NCBI RefSeq assembly: GCF_001420605.1
Contig: NZ_LJIZ01000037.1
Coordinates: 27,871-91,870, forward strand
Direction: 5' to 3'
DNA from: Bacillus sp. FJAT-25509
GTDB taxonomy: Bacteria > Bacillota > Bacilli > Bacillales > Bacillaceae_G
Length of the DNA: 64,000 nucleotides
In this document: positions 17,315-26,108 of the stretch, piece by piece
Numbering within the stretch: position 1 is the stretch's first letter
Layout of the letters: each line of letters opens with the position of its first letter
Notes under the pieces: generated by a model
Database searches by the model: none
Told to the model about the DNA's origin: nothing
Seen by the model: only the letters and a program-made list of their open reading frames with translations
Made by a program: the position numbers and the translations under genes

Positions 17315-18091
17315 TTATTTCAATGTACCGAACCATTTTTTATAAATTTTGTCGTAAGTACCATCTTTTTTCATGGCACCAATTTGATTGTTAATTTTTT
17401 TTAGTAAAGCAGTGTCATCTTTACTAACGCCAACTCCATACTCTTCTTCACCAAAGTTTTCTTTTAAAATTTTGTATTTGTTTTGGCCTCGTTTGTTCAT
17501 GTAATATCTAGCTAATGTTTCGTCTGCTACAACTACATCAACACGCTTTGATTCTAAGTCCATTAAAGCTTGGTTGTTATTTTCATATAATACAGGTTTA
17601 CTACCGTTAAACGAATTTACTAATTTTTTATCTTTATTAACTGCATCTAAAGAACTTGATCCTTCTTGAATCCCAACATTTTTACCTTTTAAATCTGCTT
17701 TTGTTTTTATATTTGAATTTGCTAGGGTAATAATAACTTGTCTATTTTTTAAATATGCATCTGAGAAATTTACTTTTTTCTTACGCTCATCTGTAATTGA
17801 ATAGCCGTTCCAAATTGCATCAATATTTCCCGATTTTAATTCAGTCTCTTTCATTGACCAATCAATTGGTTGGAAAGTTACTTTCATATTTTCACGTTTA
17901 AATACTTCTTTTGCTAAATCAATATCAAAACCTACAACTTTTCCTTTATCATCTTTAAAACCCATTGGTACAAAAGTATCATCTAATCCAACGACTACTT
18001 CGTTTGCATTTCGTTTTTCTTTTCCACAACCAGTTACAACTAATATTGAAATCATACAAATGATTATTGCTGACATTAATTTCTTATTCAT
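17315..18091 (-). CDS. Amino acid ABC transporter, substrate-binding lipoprotein
   Basis: Family 3 extracellular solute-binding protein of 258 residues with a lipobox (ILVVTGCG) that anchors it to the outer face of the membrane. VVGLDDTFVPMGFKDDKG and VGFDIDLAKEV are typical of the family. The Met at 18091 is chosen because GGGAGAGAG lies just before it; the longer frame up to 18190 runs into the T-box terminator. The T-box leader indicates that expression rises when the cognate tRNA is uncharged; histidine is the best guess (see T-box). Confidence 0.9.
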   Translation of the reverse strand: MNKKLMSAIIICMISILVVTGCGKEKRNANEVVVGLDDTFVPMGFKDDKGKVVGFDIDLAKEVFKRENMKVTFQPIDWSMKETELKSGNIDAIWNGYSITDERKKKVNFSDAYLKNRQVIITLANSNIKTKADLKGKNVGIQEGSSSLDAVNKDKKLVNSFNGSKPVLYENNNQALMDLESKRVDVVVADETLARYYMNKRGQNKYKILKENFGEEEYGVGVSKDDTALLKKINNQIGAMKKDGTYDKIYKKWFGTLK

Positions 18092-18119
18092 TTTACTCTC
18101 TCCCTTAAAATATTCTTGA

Positions 18120-18392
18120 AAAACAAAAAACTCCCGCCCTCTAGCTATATGAATAGCTAGAGGACGGGAGTAATACTCACGTGGTTCCACCTCTATTTTA
18201 TTGATACCTCACGATACCAACCTCTTCAAGTGCAGCAATTAAGCTATACTCTAGCACGATAACGGGTGCAGGGAATCCGGAAACAGTCTACTACCAAAAA
18301 GGGTTCGGTGCTCAGCTCAGAGATGTGTTCAAAATATTGTCTTACGCCCCTCGCACCAACCGGGAACTCTCTGTTTAAGAACTTAATACTTT
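18120..18392 (-). ncRNA. T-box riboswitch leader of the amino acid transporter operon
   Basis: Read on the minus strand, the leader has the stem I base CAGAGA/TCTCTG, a GGTTGGTGCGAGGG apical region, the conserved T-box TGGAACCACGTG (plus 18178-18189), and an intrinsic terminator ACTCCCG...CGGGAGT (about 18130-18171) with a T-run. The T-box lies just before the terminator and can form the competing antiterminator. In the specifier region GAACACA, CAC (plus 18325-18327) is the most likely codon, which points to tRNA-His; AAC or ACA are possible in other registers. Confidence 0.9.
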
Positions 18393-18804
18393 TACTATTT
18401 CTCATCAATGCTTTTAAGATTTAATTTTCAAATATGTTAAATACTGCAGGTTTTTTAAATTCAAACTAGTTTGTTTTGCGATGAACAAATAATATTACAG
18501 ATTACAAACAACTGTCAACAAATTTTATTTATAAAAACTTTGATTTTGTCAAAACTTGGGTTGGAAATTTCTCGGGAAATATGGAAAATTGTCGATTTAA
18601 TGCTGATCAAACTGATTGGGATTGTAAAATATTATCAATTCACAAAAATAACATATACTTTATAAAATTCGATTGAAAAGTATGATAAATGTTAATTAAG
18701 AGCGAGCGGGAAATCATTCGTTTTTGGCAACTAAATGAGCTGAGATGGTTTTATCTTTTAAAGTATTACTAAGAAGTAGCCCATGCAAGACCAAAGCATA
18801 GGGG
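18393..18804. other. Intergenic stretch without a supported gene
   Basis: A/T-rich sequence between the T-box promoter region and the toxin locus. A short plus-strand frame at 18471-18665 has no ribosome site and no recognisable sequence. From about 18690 it shares sequence with the antitoxin-side region at 18960-19035 (GCTGAGATGGTTTTATCT in both). Confidence 0.5.
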
Positions 18805-18880
18805 CTATTTCTTTTTTGTAGCGTTAATAATACTAACTACTAATTGGATCAATGCAATGACAAAGGTCATTGCGATGATA
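18805..18880 (-). pseudogene. Truncated holin-like toxin gene (second copy)
   Basis: The minus strand encodes AMTFVIALIQLVVSIINATKKK then stop, nearly identical to the last 22 residues of the intact toxin at 19065-19175. Upstream the similarity ends abruptly; there is no start codon with a ribosome site and the frame is closed by a TGA. The 3' hairpin and adjacent antisense side are retained, so this copy could still make an RNA acting on the intact toxin. Confidence 0.75.
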
Positions 18881-18949
18881 ATTTCTTTGTATTTAACAAA
18901 AAGTTCATGCGCTCAAAGTATATCTAAAGAATCATATGATATAATAAAC

Positions 18950-18987
18950 ATATATTAAAAAAGAACGAGTGCTATAGCACTCATTCT
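18950..18987 (-). terminator. Terminator of the toxin message
   Basis: On the minus strand GAGTGC-TATA-GCACTC within a longer AGAA/TTCT stem is followed by TTTTTT. It lies about 80 bp below the toxin stop. Confidence 0.7.
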
Positions 18988-19076
18988 AGGTAATTGAATA
19001 AGCTGAGATGGTTTTATCTAGTTATATCATAAGAAGTAGCCCATGCCCGGTCAAAGCATAGGGGCTATTTCTTTTT
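18952..19076 (+). ncRNA. Candidate antitoxin RNA, antisense to the toxin 3' end
   Basis: An extended -10 (TGATATAAT, 18937-18945) could start a plus-strand RNA near 18952. A hairpin (TAGCCCATGC with GCATAGGGGCTA, 19036-19068) followed by TTTCTTTTTT would end it at about 19076, overlapping the toxin stop codon and 3' untranslated region. This convergent arrangement is that of the txpA/RatA and bsrG/SR4 type I systems. The RNA itself is an inference. Confidence 0.5.
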
Positions 19077-19175
19077 TGTAGCGTTAATAATACTAACTAC
19101 TAATTGAATCAATGCAACGACAAAGGTCATTGCGATGAAGATTAGAGTAAGTATTTCAAGTGTTTGCATTGGCAT
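19065..19175 (-). CDS. Putative holin-like type I toxin, 36 residues
   Basis: The minus strand encodes MPMQTLEILTLIFIAMTFVV, continuing to a KKK C-terminus. A single membrane helix ending in lysines is the pattern of the Bacillus holin-like toxin family (TxpA/BsrG-like). AAAGGTGG lies 8 bp before the second Met (19169), which may be the true start. The message could fold on itself: 10 bases of the leader (plus 19222-19231) complement 10 bases at the 3' end (plus 19055-19064), as in type I toxin mRNAs kept silent until processed. Toxicity is inferred. Confidence 0.75.
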   Translation of the reverse strand: MPMQTLEILTLIFIAMTFVVALIQLVVSIINATKKK

Positions 19176-19460
19176 CACCACCTTTCTACAAAAATGCGTA
19201 GAAAAGAAGATAAAACCAATTCCCCTATGCTATTCAATTGCCTAGTTTTATTATAATAAAATAACTATAATCAAACTGTAGTTGTAATTATAAAATTTAA
19301 ACAATTTCATGAAGTTTTAGAATGATTACAATTCTGTTCGGTTGGTAAAAATTGAACAGAGTGTTGAAATATTAATATCTTAAAAATTATTGTATGATAG
19401 GATTGTAGTTTTTTTAGAGCGAAATCTGTGGATATAGATAAATTAAAGTAGGAGAGTAGA

Positions 19461-20342
19461 ATGAGAAAATTTAAGAAAGTTTATATAGAAATTACAAATA
19501 TTTGTAATTTAAAGTGTAATTTTTGTCCGAGCCCAACGTTGGAGAGACCGTTAAAGTTTTTGGACGAGAAAGCATTTACTCATGTTGTAAATTCGGTTAA
19601 ACCTTATACGGATCATATATATTTTCACTTGATGGGTGAGCCGTTTTTAAATACAAAACTCGGTAGATTTTTGGATATTAGTCACGAAAATGGTTTGAAG
19701 GTTAACTTAACAACGAATGGTACGTTAATTAATAAAGTTAAGGACTTATTAATTGAATCTAAAGGTTTAAGACAAATCAATTTTTCACTTCATAGTTTTG
19801 AGGCGAATGATTTAACGAAGGATTTGCACGATTACGTTGAAAATATTACGAATTTCATTAATGAAGCGAATGAAAAAAGCGATATGATTTGTGCAATTAG
19901 GCTTTGGAATATGGATAGTGAAGAGTTAAGGGCAAGTAATTCATTGAATATTGATATATTAAATTTACTTGAAGAAAAACTAAACTTAGACTTTTCTTTA
20001 AGTGAGAGACTTCAGGAAACACATAATATTAAACTGCGCGATAAAATTTATTTAAATATGGCTGAAAAGTTCCAATGGCCTGATATGGGTAACGATATCA
20101 TCGACGAAAATGTATTCTGCTATGGTTTAAGAGATCAAATCGGAGTATTAGTAGATGGAACGGTTGTACCATGTTGTTTAGATAGTGAAGGTAAGATTCC
20201 ATTAGGGAATATTTATGAGTCATCACTAGAAGATATTTTAAATTCTGAACGTGCAAGAGCGATTTATGATGGTTTCTCAAGACGATGTGCAGTGGAAGAA
20301 TTATGCAAAAGATGCGGTTATGCAAAACGGCATAAAAAGTAA
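19461..20342 (+). CDS. Radical SAM / SPASM-domain protein
   Basis: The 293-residue protein has CNLKCNFC, the CxxxCxxC site for the SAM-binding [4Fe-4S] cluster, at residues ~14-21. The C-terminal SPASM-type region has VPCCLDSEGKIPLGN and CAVEELCKRCGY, giving the cysteines for an auxiliary cluster. MGEPFLN matches the family GEP motif. SPASM enzymes often mature peptides, but no precursor peptide gene is visible next to it, so the substrate is unknown. Monocistronic: AGGAGAG before the ATG and a terminator after the stop. Confidence 0.85.
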   Translation: MRKFKKVYIEITNICNLKCNFCPSPTLERPLKFLDEKAFTHVVNSVKPYTDHIYFHLMGEPFLNTKLGRFLDISHENGLKVNLTTNGTLINKVKDLLIESKGLRQINFSLHSFEANDLTKDLHDYVENITNFINEANEKSDMICAIRLWNMDSEELRASNSLNIDILNLLEEKLNLDFSLSERLQETHNIKLRDKIYLNMAEKFQWPDMGNDIIDENVFCYGLRDQIGVLVDGTVVPCCLDSEGKIPLGNIYESSLEDILNSERARAIYDGFSRRCAVEELCKRCGYAKRHKK

Positions 20343-20350
20343 TTTTTGGT

Positions 20351-20388
20351 AAAAAGCGCTTTCTTTTTAAAAGAAAGTGCTTTCTTTT
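20351..20388 (+). terminator. Terminator after the radical SAM gene
   Basis: AAAGCGCTTTCTTTT pairs with AAAAGAAAGTGCTTT and is followed by a T-run. Confidence 0.75.
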
Positions 20389-20475
20389 TAAAAAGCGAAA
20401 AAAAGCTATATTAATCCTCGGAATTTTATTGTAGTATAGTTTAGTCTGTTTAAAATTTTAGGAGGATTTACATCA

Positions 20476-21090
20476 ATGAAAGACGTACAACAAATTAAAA
20501 TAACTACTGCAGATCCATCTGCAATTGGTTTATTCGGTTTAGCGATGGTAACGCTTGTTGCCTCAACACAGAAATTAGGAATTACTGATGGTGTTTCATT
20601 AATTTTACCGTGGGCGATTTTTTTAGGTGCTATTGCACAATTATTTGCGAGTATCCAGGATTTTAAACATAATAATGTTTTTGGCGCAACTGCGTTTGGT
20701 GCATATGCTTTCTTTTGGTTAGCTGTTGGTACTACTTGGTTAATTCAATTAGGTGTTTTTGGAGAAGCATTAATGAAAGCAGCCGATGTTAAACAACTTG
20801 GTTTTGCTTTTGTAGGATATTTAATCTTTTCAATTTTTATGACAATCGGTGCAATGGAAACTCATAAAGTATTATTTATTATTTTTGTATTAATTGATTG
20901 TTTATTTATTGGATTATCATTAAGCACTTTAGGCTTTATGGAAGAAGCTACACATACTTTTGCTGCATATAGTGAATTAGGAATTGCAATTATGTCATTT
21001 TATGGATCGGCTGCAGCTGTATTAAATAGTCACTTTGGAAGAGAATTTTTACCTGTAGGGAAACCTTTTGGGATTTTTAAAGCAAAATAA
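20476..21090 (+). CDS. GPR1/FUN34/YaaH (SatP-like) acetate/succinate transporter
   Basis: The 204-residue protein has six membrane helices and opens with TADPSAIGLFGLAMVT, a variant of the NPAPLGL motif of the AceTr family, which moves acetate and succinate with protons. FGAYAFFWLAVG in the middle is also a family block. GGAGG lies upstream of the ATG. Monocistronic, with terminators on both sides. Substrate is inferred from family. Confidence 0.85.
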   Translation: MKDVQQIKITTADPSAIGLFGLAMVTLVASTQKLGITDGVSLILPWAIFLGAIAQLFASIQDFKHNNVFGATAFGAYAFFWLAVGTTWLIQLGVFGEALMKAADVKQLGFAFVGYLIFSIFMTIGAMETHKVLFIIFVLIDCLFIGLSLSTLGFMEEATHTFAAYSELGIAIMSFYGSAAAVLNSHFGREFLPVGKPFGIFKAK

Positions 21091-21120
21091 TTAATATCAA
21101 GTTTTCGGACTTTGACTATA

Positions 21121-21158
21121 AAAAAAACCTTTACCATTAGAGTAAAGGTTTTTTTTTA
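21121..21158 (+). terminator. Terminator after the acetate-type transporter
   Basis: AACCTTTAC and GTAAAGGTT with a 7-nt loop, then eight or more T residues. Confidence 0.9.
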
Positions 21159-21259
21159 TAAATATTTGTATTGTTTGGTTAGTAATGACAGATGATAATA
21201 TCGTGCTTCTTATAAGGTAAAGATAGTTTGGACATTTAATTTGAAAGGTGGAAATTCGT

Positions 21260-21895
21260 TTGACAACACTATTGTATATCACAGCACATCCACACGATAA
21301 GTCTACTTCATATAGTATGGCGGTTGGTGATGCATTTATCGAGAGTTATAAAGCTGCACATCCTAATGACCAAGTAGTACATATTGACCTTTATAATGAA
21401 AAGATTCCTCATATTGATGCTGAAGTGTTTGCAGGTTGGGGAAAACTTCAATCTGGAGGATCTTTTGATACACTTTCTTCAGGTGAGCAATCAAAAGTAG
21501 GAAGATTAAATGAGATTGTAACCCAATTTGCTGAAGCAGATAAATATGTCTTTGTAACACCTTTATGGAACTTTTTATTCCCTCCAATTATGAAAAACTA
21601 TATTGATGCGATTTGCGTTGCTGGTAAAACTTTTAAATATACTTCTAATGGCCCTCAAGGATTATTAGGTGGTAAAAAAGCCTTGCATATCCAGGCACGT
21701 GGTGGAGTTTATTCAGAAGGTCCAGCAGCAGGTCTTGAAATGGGACATCGCTATATTGGAGTGATTATGAGCTTCTTAGGTGTTCAAGATTTTAATGGAA
21801 TCTTTGTAGAAGGTCAAAATCAATTCCCGGACCGAGCACAAGAAATTAAAGAGCAAGCAATTCAAAAAGCTAAAGAAACTGCAAAAGACTTTTAA
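21260..21895 (+). CDS. azoR: FMN-dependent NADH-azoreductase
   Basis: Flavodoxin-fold quinone/azo reductase of about 211 residues. [16 protein letters not shown] at the N-terminus binds the FMN phosphate, and [20 protein letters not shown] is the conserved FMN/quinone-site stretch. It reduces azo bonds and quinones by two electrons using NADH and is usually a homodimer linked to thiol/quinone stress. A GTG at 21248 opens the frame, but the TTG at 21260 is preferred: GAAAGGTGG sits 8 bp before it and the resulting N-terminus aligns with the family. Confidence 0.88.
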   Translation: MTTLLYITAHPHDKSTSYSMAVGDAFIESYKAAHPNDQVVHIDLYNEKIPHIDAEVFAGWGKLQSGGSFDTLSSGEQSKVGRLNEIVTQFAEADKYVFVTPLWNFLFPPIMKNYIDAICVAGKTFKYTSNGPQGLLGGKKALHIQARGGVYSEGPAAGLEMGHRYIGVIMSFLGVQDFNGIFVEGQNQFPDRAQEIKEQAIQKAKETAKDF

Positions 21896-21902
21896 ATTGC
21901 AA

Positions 21903-21935
21903 CAAAAAAACTCACACTATTGTGAGTTTTTTTTT
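21903..21935. terminator. Bidirectional terminator
   Basis: AACTCACA and TGTGAGTT with a 4-nt loop, A-run on one side and T-run on the other, between convergent azoR and a kinase gene. Confidence 0.88.
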
Positions 21936-21957
21936 GCGGAAATATGTTGTTTTTTTT

Positions 21958-23184
21958 TCATTCATTGTCATATTGCCAAATCGGTAAATAAATTCGGAAT
22001 ATGGATCCTTCGTTTTCCTTACTACTTACTTTAATTTTACCTTTAAATTTTTCAATGATATTAAAGCAGACGGTTAACCCAATTCCTGTGCCTCTTTCTT
22101 TTAGTGAGTAGAAGGGAGTGCCGAGCTTTTCAATGGTTTCTTGAGACATTCCAATTCCTGTGTCTATGATTTCAATTAGTGCATATTCATTTTCTGGTAA
22201 GAGATTGATCGTTATAAAACCGGCATCATGCATTGATTCGATTGCATTTTTCATCAAGTTAACGAGAACTTGTTTAAATTCAATCGGATTTATTTTCGTA
22301 TGAAGTATTTGAGTTAAGTTTAAATGGAAACCGATGCATTGGCTATTTGCCATCGAGGCAAGTAAATCAGTTACATTTACTATTTCTTTATTTACTTCTA
22401 CGACTTGTAGCGTTTCAGTTTGAGGTTTGGCTAGTGATAAATAATCATTAATAATAATTTGAGCGTATTCTAATTCTTTTAGCATCGTATCGACATAGTA
22501 TTTTTCGTCTGGGCTCATTGTTTTTGTTTTTTGAAAAAGTTGTGCAAAACCTTTTACGACAGTAATTGGATTACGAATTTCATGTGCAATTGTTGCAGCT
22601 AGTTGACCAATCGAATTTAATTGTTTTGCTTGTTGTATTTCCTTGTAATTGGCTTCTAAAGCTATGACCTTCGTCTCTGTTTGTAAAAATACAAATAAGA
22701 GTATTAATTGAATTGATAGGAACTCCAATATATTGCCGACAGGGTCTAATGCTATATAAGAATATTTTTCTTTTAGATTGGTGAATGTGATTAGTAATAC
22801 AAAAGTAGGACCAATTAGTATATTAAATGCCCAACCGATATAAAATGCTATTCGATTATATAAAAAGATCGTAAAAATTGGGATGATTGCTACAAAACTA
22901 TACATTGTTGATGTGTCTGGGTACGTCCAAAATTTAATATACACATATAGTGAAGAAATGGTCGTAAATAATACTTTTGAAAATGTGTTATCTTTTTTAA
23001 CAAAATTAAATAAGGCAAAAATAACAATGAACATTAAGATAACTTGAGTAATAAGTTCAAATGGATGATCCTTAAAAGTTAAAGGAGAAAGTGTAATTCC
23101 TACTAGTAATAAAGAAGTAAGTGAAGCCATAAAAAAAATATAAATTCGACGGCTCCTTTTGTTGTAGTACTCTGTATTTTTCAT
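21958..23184 (-). CDS. Membrane sensor histidine kinase, KinB-like
   Basis: The 408-residue protein has about six membrane helices in the first ~170 residues with hardly any external loop, then a dimerisation/phosphoacceptor helix (AHEIRNPITVVKGF) with the phosphorylated His. The ATPase domain follows, with N box (NLMKNAIES), G1 (DTGIGM) and G2 (GTGIGL). HExRNPxTVVKGF and the lack of a cognate regulator gene are typical of the orphan kinases feeding the sporulation phosphorelay (KinB, KinD). The signal and true target are inferred. Confidence 0.85.
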   Translation of the reverse strand: MKNTEYYNKRSRRIYIFFMASLTSLLLVGITLSPLTFKDHPFELITQVILMFIVIFALFNFVKKDNTFSKVLFTTISSLYVYIKFWTYPDTSTMYSFVAIIPIFTIFLYNRIAFYIGWAFNILIGPTFVLLITFTNLKEKYSYIALDPVGNILEFLSIQLILLFVFLQTETKVIALEANYKEIQQAKQLNSIGQLAATIAHEIRNPITVVKGFAQLFQKTKTMSPDEKYYVDTMLKELEYAQIIINDYLSLAKPQTETLQVVEVNKEIVNVTDLLASMANSQCIGFHLNLTQILHTKINPIEFKQVLVNLMKNAIESMHDAGFITINLLPENEYALIEIIDTGIGMSQETIEKLGTPFYSLKERGTGIGLTVCFNIIEKFKGKIKVSSKENEGSIFRIYLPIWQYDNE

Positions 23185-23270
23185 GATTCAATCTCCGTTC
23201 TGAAAAGAAACTCTCAATAATATTTTACACTTTTCAGAAAACTATTTATAGATAAATTATGACATTAATA

Positions 23271-23305
23271 AAAAAGAGACCAAAAAATGTTTTTTGGTCT
23301 TTTCA
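23271..23305 (-). terminator. Terminator below the phosphoesterase gene
   Basis: AGACCAAAAAA and TTTTTTGGTCT form a stem with A/T-runs; it ends the minus-strand phosphoesterase message before the kinase promoter. Confidence 0.8.
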
Positions 23306-23372
23306 ATATGTATACAAAGTCCTATAAACTTGAGTTTCAGACTGATTGCAAGCGTTTGGCGGGCAGTCTGAA

Positions 23373-24518
23373 TTAATTAGAAAATGAAACAGTAATCGTA
23401 ACAATCTCAGAAGGGTTACCTGTTCGAATAGGAGGTCCCCAAGTTCCAAACCCTGATGAAACGACAAAGTGTGAGCGTTCTTTTTGTAAATAGCCCCAAT
23501 CAACTTCATATAGTCGACGGGTAATTAAGTGATTTGGCATAAATTGGCCGCGATGCGTATGGCCAGACACTTGTAAGTCTACGCCTAATTGAGTTGGAAT
23601 TTCTAAATGATAGGGCTGATGATCAAGTAAGATAATTGGTTTTGTATGATCGATTTCTTCAAGTAGTTCATGTAAATCTAGACGCTTTTTACTTGCAAGA
23701 TCTTTACGACCAACAATATAGAAATTGTGATCAACTAGTTCTTTCTCATCTAATAAAATATGAATACCAGCATCCTTTAAATGCTCTACAAGTAAATCTA
23801 AATGTCCACCGTAATAATCATGATTACCAGGGACCGCGTATGTTCCAATTTTTGGCTTTAACTTTTTCAATGTTTGGATCATATTTTCCTCAACAAAAGG
23901 AGTAATATCTTCATCAATAATATCCCCAGCAATTAAGACTAAATCAGGAGCAAGCTTATTAATCTTTTCAACAAGAAACTCTAATCTTTTATTCGTGACT
24001 AATGTACTTAAATGTAAATCCGAAACTAGTACAATTGATAGTTCTTTATACTTTTCATTTGTTTTTTCAACATTGATGTCATAATGAACAATCTGTGTGT
24101 CTAGTGCACTTTTTCTACCTTTTGCGATAAGGATTGTGACACATAATATAACGATTGTTCCAAGTATTACAGTTAGACTTCTTGTTTTGAAAGAGGTAAA
24201 TTCTTTTAAAATTAGTCCAATCAAATCAGCAACGATGACAAAGAAAATTAAATAATAAAAGATGGCTAACCAGTATGCTCCAATTTTATGGATCGGTTTA
24301 AAGAATGAAGTAGGAAGCTTACTCTTTAAAACTCTTGAAAGAATGTACGCAAAAGTTATTAACAGAAATACGATCCAATAGATTGTTTTTATTGTTGGAT
24401 TCGTCCACCTACTTAGCAATGCATTAATATAAATCCATCCATTAAGACCTATGTAAAAATTAATTAAGAAAAAGAAAATCATAACGAAAATAATATTTAA
24501 GACTATTCTTTTATTCAT
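23373..24518 (-). CDS. Membrane-anchored metallophosphoesterase (YkuE/YaeI-type)
   Basis: About 381 residues. Four N-terminal hydrophobic segments (about the first 140 residues) are followed by a calcineurin-like phosphoesterase domain with every metal motif: VSDLHL, GDIID, GNHDYYGG, and GHTHRGQ. Related YkuE/YaeI proteins act on phosphate esters at the membrane face. The Met at 24518 is chosen over the one at 24533 because AAAGGG lies before it. It sits between two KinB-like kinase genes that point away from it or follow it; a functional link is not shown. Confidence 0.85.
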   Translation of the reverse strand: MNKRIVLNIIFVMIFFFLINFYIGLNGWIYINALLSRWTNPTIKTIYWIVFLLITFAYILSRVLKSKLPTSFFKPIHKIGAYWLAIFYYLIFFVIVADLIGLILKEFTSFKTRSLTVILGTIVILCVTILIAKGRKSALDTQIVHYDINVEKTNEKYKELSIVLVSDLHLSTLVTNKRLEFLVEKINKLAPDLVLIAGDIIDEDITPFVEENMIQTLKKLKPKIGTYAVPGNHDYYGGHLDLLVEHLKDAGIHILLDEKELVDHNFYIVGRKDLASKKRLDLHELLEEIDHTKPIILLDHQPYHLEIPTQLGVDLQVSGHTHRGQFMPNHLITRRLYEVDWGYLQKERSHFVVSSGFGTWGPPIRTGNPSEIVTITVSFSN

Positions 24519-24751
24519 AGTGATCCCTTTCATACGGTAGTGGTAAGGTACTTCTAGTATAAATGTTTAAACTTATAAACGCACCTAATTCACTGTCTAA
24601 AAAAGTGAAAAATAGCATAAAAATATTAATCGACAGAAAATCAAAAATGGTGTTATTTGGTAGGGGAAAATAAAGGATTTTTGGAAGTTTTGTCGTATTA
24701 TTTTTAGGATAATATTATTTCGAAAATTTCGAATCTAGTGAGGATAAAAAC

Positions 24752-26026
24752 GTGTTAATCGAAAAACTTTTGCTACATGTTTTAATCATATTAAGTCCAA
24801 TATTAATATACAGTATTATCTTTGAAAGGCATGGCTATAAAGATAAAATTTATCTTTTTGGTATGTTTCAGGCTGTAGCAGGTTTTTTTTGCATGGCCTT
24901 TCCATATCCAGCATATGGATTGTTTTGGGATTTAAGATATATTCCACTAACAATTGCGTTTCTTTATTGCGGCTATCGCTGGGGAATCGTGACTTTTTTA
25001 GCAATCTTATTAGCTAGAATAATTTTAGGTGGAGACGCTATTATTTTTGGTATGATCAGTATTACCTTATCCTCACTAGGGTCTTTAATTTTATATAAAT
25101 GGTTTTGGACATTTAAGCCTAAACAGAGAATACTTGCAACAGCTCTTATTAGCTTATGGCCAGCTTTAGTTCAACTAGGAATCTTATTTACTTTTTTATT
25201 CGTAAATAAGATTAGTTTTAAAAGCGATTACAGACTATTTGGGTTAGTTCTGATCTTTATTGTAATAGAGTTAGTCGCAATTACTTTAGGAGCAAAACTG
25301 ATTGAAACACTAATTGAAAACAAAATACTGCATAAAGAAATCCAAAGAGCTGAGAAACTTAATACGCTAAGTGAAATGGCAGCTTCTATTGCCCATGAAG
25401 TTAGGAATCCACTTACAGTTGTTAAAGGTTTCCTACAATTAATGCAAGAAAGCAAAGACAATCAATCGATGGAATATTTGCCACTAGTATTAAGCGAATT
25501 AGGTAGAGCAGAAGGAATCATTAATGATTATCTAAACTTTGCTAAACCACAATTTGAAAAAGTGGAAACGTTTAGTTTAAAGCAATGCGTTTCAGATGTA
25601 GTCACCTTATTAGTACCTTTAGCATTAAAGCAAAATGTTAAATTAAAAGGTGATACAGAAGTTGAAACATTTATAAATACAGATAAAAACCAATTTAAAC
25701 AAGCATTAATAAACCTAATTAAAAACGCAATTGAGGCAACTAGCTCGGGTGGATTTGTACATACGAAGCTCCACGAGGAAAAAGATAAAACGGTCATTAC
25801 GATTAGAGATAATGGAAAAGGAATGACGAAAGAACAGCTTTCACGTATTGGTACACTTTTCTATTCAACTAAAGAAAAGGGAACTGGAGTCGGAACAACT
25901 GTATCTGTTCGAATCATTGAAGCAATGAATGGAACAATCACTTTCGAGAGTAGCGTTGATGACGGAACAAAAGTAACGATTAAACTACCAAAAGTTGAGC
26001 CTAAGGATCCTATAGTGAATGAATAA
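24752..26026 (+). CDS. Sensor histidine kinase with 5TMR-type membrane domain, KinB-like
   Basis: The 424-residue kinase has a roughly six-helix membrane domain (WDLRYIPLTIAFLYCGYRWG is the hallmark of the 5TM-5TMR_LYT domain also found in KinB). A His phosphoacceptor helix (AHEVRNPLTVVKGFLQLM), N box (NLIKNAIEA), DNGKGM and GTGVGT follow. It starts at a GTG with GAGG 9 bp upstream. No response regulator gene adjoins, as expected for a phosphorelay kinase. It resembles the kinase at 21958-23184 through the catalytic half, but its membrane domain differs. Confidence 0.87.
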   Translation: MLIEKLLLHVLIILSPILIYSIIFERHGYKDKIYLFGMFQAVAGFFCMAFPYPAYGLFWDLRYIPLTIAFLYCGYRWGIVTFLAILLARIILGGDAIIFGMISITLSSLGSLILYKWFWTFKPKQRILATALISLWPALVQLGILFTFLFVNKISFKSDYRLFGLVLIFIVIELVAITLGAKLIETLIENKILHKEIQRAEKLNTLSEMAASIAHEVRNPLTVVKGFLQLMQESKDNQSMEYLPLVLSELGRAEGIINDYLNFAKPQFEKVETFSLKQCVSDVVTLLVPLALKQNVKLKGDTEVETFINTDKNQFKQALINLIKNAIEATSSGGFVHTKLHEEKDKTVITIRDNGKGMTKEQLSRIGTLFYSTKEKGTGVGTTVSVRIIEAMNGTITFESSVDDGTKVTIKLPKVEPKDPIVNE

Positions 26027-26050
26027 TTATTTAGCCTTGAATGGGAAATG

Positions 26051-26084
26051 AAAAAACGCTTAGAGTTTAGACTAAGCGTTTCTA
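26051..26084. terminator. Bidirectional terminator between convergent genes
   Basis: AACGCTTA and TAAGCGTT arms with inner CTAAA/TTTAG complementarity, flanked by A- and T-runs. Confidence 0.8.
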
Positions 26085-26108
26085 TTAATGTGAGTGGTGT
26101 CTATAATA

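Noticed and set aside
18471..18665. 64-codon plus-strand frame between the T-box and the toxin locus
   Set aside because: No ribosome site, unusual composition and no family; A/T-rich spacer.
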